Origin: Conchocele bisecta
Lineage: Eukaryota > Mollusca > Bivalvia > Lucinida > Thyasiridae
Reading direction: 5' to 3'
Length of the DNA: 64,000 nt
NCBI GenBank assembly: GCA_029237695.1
Contig: CM055277.1
Coordinates: 37,854,242-37,918,241, forward strand
The position numbers were made by a program, and so were the translations under genes. Below the pieces are notes generated by a model. That model saw nothing but the letters and a program-made list of their open reading frames with translations, made no database searches and was not told the DNA's origin. The first letter of the stretch is position 1. The number at the start of each line of letters is the position of its first letter. Below, in pieces: positions 1 through 9,000 of this stretch.

Positions 1-1368
1 GGGTTGCACTGCACTGCAGTGTTTGGGCTGATCAGGATCCACACGGGTTGCACTGCACTGCAGTGTTTGGACTGATCAGGATCCACACGGGTTGCACTTG
101 CACTGCAGTGTTTGGGCTGATCAGGATCCACACGGGTTGCACTGCACTGCAGTGTTTGGACTGATCAGGATCCACACGGGTTGCACTGCACTGCAGTGTT
201 TGGACTGATCAGATCCACACGGGTTGCACTGCACTGCAGTGTTTGGACTGATCAGGATCCACACGGGTGCACTTCACTGCAGTGTTTGGACTGATCAGGA
301 TCCACACGGGTTGCACTGCACTGCAATGTTTGGACTGATCAGGATCCACACGGGTTGCACTGCACTGCAGTGTTTGGACTGATCAGGATCCACACGGGTT
401 GCACTTCACTGCAGTGTTTGGACTGATCAGGATCCACACGGGTTGCACTTCACTGCGTGTTTGGACTGATCAGGATCCACACGGGTTGCACTGCACTGCA
501 GTGTTTGGACTGATCAGGATCCACACGGGTTGCACTTCACTGCAGTGGTTTGGACTGATCAGGATCCACACGGGTTGCACTGCACTGCAGTGTTTGGACT
601 GATCAGGATCCACACGGGTTGCACTGCACTGCAGTGTTTGGGCTGATCAGGATCCACACGGGTTGCACTTCACTGCAGTGTTTGGGCTGATCAGGTTCCA
701 TCACGGGTTGCACTTCACTGCAGTGTTTGGGCTGATCAGGATCCACACGGGTTTGCACTTCACTGCAGTGTTTGGGCTGATCAGGATCCACACGGGTTGC
801 ACTTCACTGCAGTGTTTGGACTGATCAGGATCCACACGGGTTGCACTTCACTGCATGTGTTTGGGCTGATCAGGATCCACACGGGTTGCACTTCACTGCA
901 GTGTTTGGGGCTGATCAGGATCCACACGGGTTGCACTTCACTGCAGTGTTTGGACTGATCAGGACCACACGGGTTGCACTTCACTGCAGTGTTTGGGCTG
1001 ATCAGGATCCACAACGGGTTGCACTTCAACTGCAGTGTTTGGACTGATCAGGATCCACACGGGTTGCACTTCACTGCAGTGTTTGGGCTGATCAGGATCC
1101 ACACCGGGTTGCACTTCACTGCAGTGTTTGGTGGCTGATCAGGATCCACACGGGTTGCACTGCACTGCAGTGTTTGGACTGATCAGGATCCACACGGGTT
1201 GCACTGCACTGCAGTGTTTGGGCTGATCAGGATCCACACGGGTTGCACTGCACTGCAGTGTTTGGGACTGATCAGGATCCACACGGGTTGCACTGCACTG
1301 CAGTGTTTGGACTGATCAGGATCCACACGGGTTGCACTTCACTGCAGTGTTTGGGCTGATCAGGATCT
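1..1368. repeat. 44-bp minisatellite, about 31 copies
   Basis: Head-to-tail copies of a 44-bp unit with recognisable words GGGTTGCACT, CACTGCAGTG, TTTGG(G/A)CTGATCAGG and ATCCACAC. The main variants are GCACTGCACTG versus GCACTTCACTG and GGGCTG versus GGACTG, plus single-base indels. The array starts at or before base 1. Short open frames on both strands are by-products, because the indels change frame between units. The word CTGATCAGGATC also occurs in dispersed repeats elsewhere in the window, for example near 5000 and 6940, so the array may have grown from one of those. Confidence 0.95.
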
Positions 1369-1737
1369 TGATCGGGCTGTTCAGGATCTGCACTGTTTTG
1401 GGTGGATCACTGGTTGCACTGATCAGGATCTCCCCCTGGTCGGGCTGATCGCGATCTACACTGATTTGGATGATCAGATTTACTCTGGTCATACTGATCC
1501 GGTTCTACACTGTACAATGTACATAGGTTGGGCTGATCCGGATCTATACTGGTCGGGCTGATAAGGATCTATACTAGTCAGGCCGATAAGGATGTACACT
1601 AGTTTGGCTGATCAGTATCTACACTGGCAGGGAATATTAACTCTTGAAATCTACTCCCGTACCGTCAATAACAGTTGCTACGGGAGTAGATTGCAAGTTA
1701 CTGTTCACAACTAGGGAAGGCGGTGCATGATGGCATC
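1369..1737. repeat. Degenerate edge of the 44-bp array and spacer
   Basis: Up to about 1630 the words GCTGATC, GGATCTACACTGG and TCGGGCTGAT recur with heavy divergence, as expected at the decaying edge of a tandem array. 1630-1737 contains a short inverted pair, CTACTCCCGTA near 1651 and TACGGGAGTAG near 1679. No gene is seen. Confidence 0.7.
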
Positions 1738-1738
1738 C

Positions 1739-2207
1739 TGGGGGTCGTTTCACTAAACTTCTTACAACTAAAATGTTCGTAAGTGCTTTTTTAGGATCGT
1801 CTGGCAATTTCAATTGATGGATTTACATTTATTGAACATAGGCTGCATATGAAACCTATGTTCAATAAATGTAAATCCAGTAATTGTTTACAAGAAAACT
1901 GTGTTAACCCTTTCCCTGATAGAGACGACTTTTGACGCCTCTGCAGAAGATGTCTTTAGAAAACATTGTGGGAAAAGGAGAAATTGCTTGTAATAAGCAA
2001 TTTCTCCTTTTCCCACAAGTGTCTACTCTATCAGATAATTTAACCATCATTTGACCCAGCATTTGATTCTTTTATTCAGATGTTTTCGATTTGGATGAGT
2101 CGAAATATCGCAAAACAGGGAAAGAGTTAATGTGGAACTTACAGACTATCATAATTTTGCACTTATGAACATTTTAGTCGTACAAAGTTTGGTGAAACGG
2201 CCCCCAG
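1739..2207. mobile_element. Foldback element F1, copy 1 (interrupted)
   Basis: The left end reads GGGTCGTTTCACTAAACTTC and the right end is its near complement, GTTTGGTGAAACGGCCCCC. Internal arms contain ATTTACATTTATTGA and its complement around an AT-rich centre. Five more copies lie in this window at 3458, 23085, 34724, 48232 and 59942. This copy is split by a TTAA-flanked element at 1908-2126. No coding capacity, so non-autonomous. Confidence 0.8.
1908..2126. mobile_element. TTAA-flanked piggyBac-like MITE inside F1 copy 1
   Basis: The element begins CCCTTTCCCTGAT and ends CAGGGAAAGAG, flanked on both sides by TTAA (1904-1907 and 2127-2130). Other F1 copies read ATTGTTAATGT at this point, so an empty site is visible within the window. 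A strong internal hairpin (GGAAAAGGAGAAATTGCTT and its complement) spans about 1973-2018. TTAA target duplication with CCYT...ARGG ends is characteristic of piggyBac-type elements. Confidence 0.75.
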
Positions 2208-2238
2208 TTCTCGACAACCACGCGTGTCTGTATTGCAG

Positions 2239-3016
2239 TGTTGGCGGCCCTCGAGTGTTATGACTGGCAGGGGAAGACGGTGCCCGATGGCATCGAGTTT
2301 TACCCCAAGAAGGAGGACCCATGCTACATGTGCCGCTGTGACAAGGGCTCGACGACGATGTGTAAGACAGTCTCGTGTGCCCCGCCCAACTGCCTCAACT
2401 GGCAGAAGCTGTCCGGGTGCTGCCAGTTCGAGTGCCTTGACGAGCCTCCGGAAGTTTCGGGGACAACTACACCGGGCCCCCCCGCCCGCCAACGGTGTCT
2501 CNNNNNNNNNNNNNNNNNNNNNNNNNNNNNNNNNNNNNNNNNNNNNNNNNNNNNNNNNNNNNNNNNNNNNNNNNNNNNNNNNNNNNNNNNNNNNNNNNNN
2601 NNNNNNNNNNNNNNNNNNNNNNNNNNNNNNNNNNNNNNNNNNNNNNNNNNNNNNNNNNNNNNNNNNNNNNNNNNNNNNNNNNNNNNNNNNNNNNNNNNNN
2701 NNNNNNNNNNNNNNNNNNNNNNNNNNNNNNNNNNNNNNNNNNNNNNNNNNNNNNNNNNNNNNNNNNNNNNNNNNNNNNNNNNNNNNNNNNNNNNNNNNNN
2801 NNNNNNNNNNNNNNNNNNNNNNNNNNNNNNNNNNNNNNNNNNNNNNNNNNNNNNNNNNNNNNNNNNNNNNNNNNNNNNNNNNNNNNNNNNNNNNNNNNNN
2901 NNNNNNNNNNNNNNNNNNNNNNNNNNNNNNNNNNNNNNNNNNNNNNNNNNNNNNNNNNNNNNNNNNNNNNNNNNNNNNNNNNNNNNNNNNNNNNNNNNNN
3001 NCCAACGGTGTCTCTG
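2239..3016 (+). CDS. DGCR2: VWC-domain exon of the DGCR2-like gene (contains gap)
   Basis: The acceptor is TATTGCAG ending at 2238 and the donor is G|GTAAGT at 3016/3017. The frame starting with two bases of a split codon reads LAALECYDWQGK onward and carries ten cysteines with the VWC signatures CYMCRC (CxxCxC) and a CC pair followed by a last Cys. After the domain comes a Thr/Pro/Gly-rich linker. The exon is interrupted by 500 N. The 13 bases before the gap recur directly after it, so the gap is probably spurious. Closing it gives 265 nt, one more than the 264 expected for a phase 1-1 exon. One extra C in the C7 run at 2477-2483 would explain this and would join the frame to the TM exon. 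Confidence 0.8.
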
Positions 3017-6000
3017 GTAAGTGGATGACAGCCAGCACACCAACCAATTTTGTTTTAATCCCAACATTTCCTTGTTGGGTTGGGGTGGGGGGGGGGGCAA
3101 ATGCTGGCATTGTAAAATTGTGGGCGGCTGCTTTGTAAAACAAACTTTTTAAAAATAGAGGCCTAAGCTGAAATAAAATTTCTCAGGCAATTTTGTGTAT
3201 GTTTTATTGTTATTATTATTCAATGATAATGTCTGCTCCTGGTCACAAAGCATCTATATGGACATGAGTGGTCATATTTACAATGGTACCTCTCTAAACC
3301 GGGCACCACAGGGGCCACCAAGGGTGTCCCATTTAGAGGCAATCCACTTGGCAATGGTGGTGGTGTGTCTACAGATGGCGTGGTAGACACTGGTCCCTCG
3401 GGATATTCTCGAGAAACTCATTCTTTCTTTTGCTATAGTAATATAGTAATTTCACCTGGGGCCCATTTCACTAAACTTCTTACAACTAAAATGTTCAAAT
3501 GTAAGATCGTCTGTAAATTTCAATTTATGGATCCTATGCTCAATAAATGTAAATCCAATAATTATTTACAAGAAAACATTGTTAAAGGTACATGCCCACT
3601 CAGTAGGCATAAAATGTTCTTTATAGGAATTAAATTAGTGTATAAGTGTGTCACTATTCCACCAGTTCTAAGCATTACGAGTGACCGCTATACAGATAAA
3701 ATAATTTAGTAATATTTATTTTACTGATAGTAACGCGCGGTGGTATCAGGCTATTTTCATATGCAAATGAGGCATGATATTTTTTTAATTATTTATACTA
3801 ATTAAATGCGTCACCTGAATAAATAATATTTTAGACAGATTATAAACTATGATCATTGCACATCAAAAAATAAATACAGATAATAAATAGTAACGTCCGT
3901 TAACATTTTAAGGAAACACGGTTACCGCCCCTGATATCAGTGTGGAAAGTTACGTCCGATATAAAATGTATAATAATGCCAATCGATACGCGGGGTAATG
4001 GTGAATGAATGTTTATTTTGCCAAAAAAATGTCTCAGATGATGTCTCTGTCTAGTTTGTGCCTACTGGGTGGGCATGTACCTTTAATGTTAAATTTACAG
4101 ACTATCATAATTTTGCACATACGAACATTTTAGTCGTACAAAGTTTAGTGAAACGGCCCCCAGGTCAGTAATAGCTATCCAGTTTACCGTAACAGTTCTG
4201 ATTAACCATTTCACCCGTAAGTAACTGGAATGGAATTTGATATGTTAATTTTGCAACCAATCCAATCGTCACAAAATGATTTTCACGAGCCTGCTCATCT
4301 GGATCTACACTTTTTGCCGATACCACTATACAGGCCTATGTTGCCAATACCACTATACAGGCCTGTGGACTGGTGTTGATAGGGTTAAAGTTGCTGTGTG
4401 TATAAACTCATAACCCTACACGTGGAGAAATTTATGGTCTCTGTTCAGAGAGACAATTGTATAGAGTTCACAGTTTGCATGTGAATATGTGGCTGTGACT
4501 GGAGACAAATGAAGATACTCAGAGCTCCAGATAAGCTGCATATTTGCTTAAATTCCCAATTAAAATTACCAAAAACCCAATTGAAATCAAAAGTAGTGAG
4601 TATCAAAAAGCAATATAAAATGTATGGTACCTTTATCATGCTGCAGTAAACAATAAACAGACCACAAATATAGCATATTTTTCTTATTTTCCATGAAAAC
4701 ACATCTTGGTATTTCATTAGAATTCTAATGAAATGCCAAGACATGTTTTCATTTCGAAGCAAACTATTCAATAATTGCTGTCTGTTGATGTTTAAAGAGT
4801 AGTGTGATTTCATTTTACCCAATTAAAATTTTGAAATACCCAATTGCTTCAGAAATGATTGAGTGACAATACTCCATTACTAATTCCTTATCTGGAGCCT
4901 GGATCCTGATAAAATAGCACACTGCTGTAGCATGATAGCGATCTATCTATAATATATTGCTGGTTAGAAGCATGGCGGGTGTTTCATTCATGGAATGGCA
5001 AACAGTGCAGATCCTGATCAGACTGTGCACAGGCTGATCTGGATCTACACTGGCCGCAAAACCCATAAGCCCCAGTTCTCCAGTCACAGCCACATATCTT
5101 GCTTACCTGTTGCCCTGATTACATGACAGACTTGTACGAGATCACTGCTGATTGGCAGAATACAAGATTTGTCTTGAACAGTATTGGAATTGCAGGAAAC
5201 ATTATAGAGTTATTAGAGTTGCCAATGTGAACATTGGGAGTTGTATCATGTGTATTGAGTCATGCAGTGCAGGCGAATACAGTCATGTCTGGTCAGTTAT
5301 ATCTAGCAGGTTCTTCCTGAATCAAGGTGTATGATCACGTGGTACTAACAACAACAACAAGTACCGATTCAAAGTACGTATTCTTTTATAGTGTCCTTAT
5401 TGCGTAACGGATTTTGATGTAATATGGCGCATCAAACGTCATTTGTTAAGCTGCATTTGGTGGTCTCTTTATTTTCGCTGAAACTTCTGTCGTTTTTGCG
5501 AAGAATCGATTTCCGTGTCTCTGACACGGAAATCGATTCTTCGCAAAAACGACATACATGTACGTCTGTGCCAAACTCCCTTAGACCACCAAATGCAGCT
5601 CATGAAGACGCGTTTGCTGCGCCATATTTCATCAAAATCCGTTGCATATTAAGGAAAATATCAAATAATACTTACTTTGGAGTGGGCGACGTTGTTGTTG
5701 TTGTAACCACGTGATCATGCACCTTGTGAATGTGACTAAAATATTTGAGGATTTATTGGGAAACAACATCAGATGGAATTATGGCAAAATTGCGTTGAAT
5801 AACGTCGCATACCATGATAATCACGGTTTATATACAGAATTTATTTTATATGAGTGGGTTTTCTAATTCCAGTTAAAAATATATTTTTTTCTTTATCAAC
5901 TCGATTATCATTCACCACAACATCTTGGCATAAACATCAGTTGCTGTTACTGTAACAGAAAACACTGTATGGTAACAATATAACCTGATAATTTTTTGGA

Positions 6001-9000
6001 GACTATCAGACGCCTTAAACTGGTCCACAAAATATGCTATGTGTAAGTGCATTTGCCTGTGTTCTGATTCTAGTGTTGGTTATGAAACAAACAACCAAAC
6101 GAACAAACAAAAACAGCCTGTGGTTTTACTACACGACATGGTGACAGTTTAGGTGTGGACCAGCCACCGGTATAGTAGTCTTATGGAGTGATCTTACACA
6201 TACCAATATACAAATTACAATATGTCCGTGTATGTCCTGTTATTAATATTGAAATATTGAAATATTGAGTGTTTCATGGCCACTGTAGTTCTTGATCAGC
6301 TAGAACAGTCTTTTAAGACCTGTACTCGTTATGCCCCCGCCACCGAATGGTGAGGGGGGCATATAGTGTTACCGGCGTCCGTACGTGTATGTGCGCACGT
6401 CCGTCCCGAAACCTTAACGCTCAGGTAAATGGCTTATAATTTCTGTTTCCTTGCTTGGATCTGCTTCACATTTCACACACACACATTGCTGCAATGGTAC
6501 TCTACCACCCTGTGACAAATCCACATTCATCCCGCCCTCGCTAAGCCCAGGGTCAAGGTCACAGACTTGGTGCATTCAAAACCTTAACGCTTGGGTAAAT
6601 GGCTTATAATTTCTGTTTCCTTGTTTGCAAATGTGTCTCGTTTTCTTTGGCTGCCAATGGGGGCATTCATGCCACATTTATAGTTTTTATTATGTTATTG
6701 CAAATAGTTGAAAAATCACCCCATATCCACATTATTTTGACCATGTAAGCCCTATGACGTAGGCTAGATTAGATGGGTAGAAAATAATGTGTTCGGGACT
6801 TGATCATCTGTACGGTTTAGCGAGAATTCTGGTTTAGAAGGGATTCAGTTTATGATTGGGGAAATGGGGCTTATGTCTTTTGTGGATATTCAAAGCGAAG
6901 CATTACAGGTGTTTCATTGAATGAATGGCGAACAGAGCAAGCCCTGATCAGACTGCGCAGATGGGGCTACACTGATTGCATAACCCATAAATAAACCTCA
7001 TTTCTCCAGTCGCAGCCACATGCTGTATTAGGCTACACATAGCATACCAAGAGCTTCACTGGTTAAATTGTCAATGAAGATATTTTAGTCGCAATACCTT
7101 AACATGGTCCCTTTTCGTACCTCACCACCATAGTGGAGGGAGTGTTTAGTGATGCCCTTGTCCGTCCATCCCATCCGTCCATCCTGTCTGTCCGTCCATC
7201 CATCACAAGGTTGAAGATTTTGTTTGAGCTGGTATGTTCAATAGTATTAGGCCTACAGCCACCATACATGCCATTGTTACACACTATCATGAACCTCTGA
7301 TGTGATCCGCAACCCACTGTGAATCAAATTACACATTTTCTAGTTGTCATGACGAGTCACATACAGGGTTCAATCTAGGATTTCAGCATTTGGGGCCACT
7401 GACCATTCCATATTTTAAAGGGGCCACCCCTGAATAAACCTGAGCCATCACAAAAATATATGCCTTTTTCTCTGAAAAATTAACTATATTATCATAATTC
7501 TTACAAGTACACCTCATTTTATGCCAGATTCCTAAAAATGATGGGCCATCATGTCTCTTCACTAATTTTGGAGTGAACAATAGGAGCTATTGAGCTATTG
7601 GCCCCATAGCTGCCCCATAGCTGCCCCATAACTGCCCCATAGCTGCCCTAGATTGAACACTGCACATCATGACCTGGGTTGATTGTTTCAGATGCCCCAG
7701 CTGACCACACGATGACGGACCTGGGGCTGCGCCTGGTCGCCAGTACGGTGACCACCTTCCTGATACTCGCCTTGCTCCTCTTCTTAATCCACCGCGTCCG
7801 CCAGCGCCGCCTTCTCGTCTCACTCAGACGTAAGTGGCCACCCATACTCCATCATACAGTACAGGTAGGTCAGACATGGCCTGGACATAGACATTGTGGG
7901 ACAACAACAACCATCTGACACTATCTGTCAGTGGCCACCCATACTCCATCATACAGTACAGGTAGGTCAGACATGGCCTGGACATAGACATTGTGGGACA
8001 ACAACCACCATCTGACACTATTAGGGGACTTTCTACTGAATGATGCCTCGGCTAAGACATATACTGCCACCTCCTCGCATATATGAGACGAGCCACGTGA
8101 TTTTGTACCTTCGAACATCTGCATAATTTCATTAAATACGTTTACAATTTACAATATTTTTCATAAATAAAGTCAAATGTTGACAAAATGTTCAGCTTAC
8201 ATGCGCATGTACTGAATGAAAATGAAAATTTTGGTCAAAGTTTAATGTAAAGGTGCAAATAAAATGTACCAACTTCATGCTGTTTCTGCCACAGGGCGCC
8301 GCCATTTTGAGACCCATGCACCTTTTTGACTGGAATAGCGTAACCCTGTACCAAGCTTACGTTCAGCCCCCTGTCTATCTGTTGTTCCATTACATGTAGC
8401 TGTGTGCTGTATGGATCGTCCTGGGGGTCTGGACATACAAACTATGGAGAAATATAACCATCAGCTGGGAATTCTCTGCTCAGAATGTGTTTCCTTTCAA
8501 GACTCACATAAAAAGAAACTAGCCCATTGCCTCTCTCTATGTTTGCAGGCTACAGGCGTAGAGAACGGTTTGAAGACGAAGACAACGTCAGTTACTCGCC
8601 GGAGTATTTTGGTATCCAGTGCCCACCGTATGAAGACCCCCCACCCCCGTACTCCCCACCGAAGCCCCACATTCACCACGGGGAACTACCTCCTCCATAC
8701 GAAACCATTAACAGAAGTGGGAATTTCCAGAGCTTTGATGAGAACTCCCAAAATCAGGAAAGAAATCCATCACTGGCTACCTCATTTGATTGTGAGACTC
8801 AGTCTGTGGCTATAAATAGCAACAGAGTATTGAACGCTGGGAACTCTACTCGTGACGATGAAACTGACTCTAGTGGCGCTGTTCAACTCGGCAGTGACAA
8901 TCAGGTGAGGAATGGCAGCATATCAGAGCCATCTGTGCCATTAAGATATTCAGGAAATAGCACAAGACCAAGTGTCCCAAGCACAATCTCCACCAATATC

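Larger units (their letters stand above)
3017..7691 (+). other. Intron between VWC and TM exons
   Basis: A phase 1 intron with donor GTAAGT and acceptor TTGTTTCAG. It is filled with mobile elements listed separately. A poly-G run at 3087-3097 lies near the donor. No additional exon is recognised. Confidence 0.7.

Noticed and set aside
1..1368. A CRISPR-like array
   Set aside because: Units are contiguous with no unique spacers, in a eukaryotic context. The same applies to all other tandem arrays here.
3195..3709. Frames of 63 and 114 codons after the VWC exon as an extra exon
   Set aside because: They overlap foldback F1 and element C and have no phase-compatible splice sites.
5424..5714. 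96-codon frame
   Set aside because: It lies across the two arms of a foldback element.
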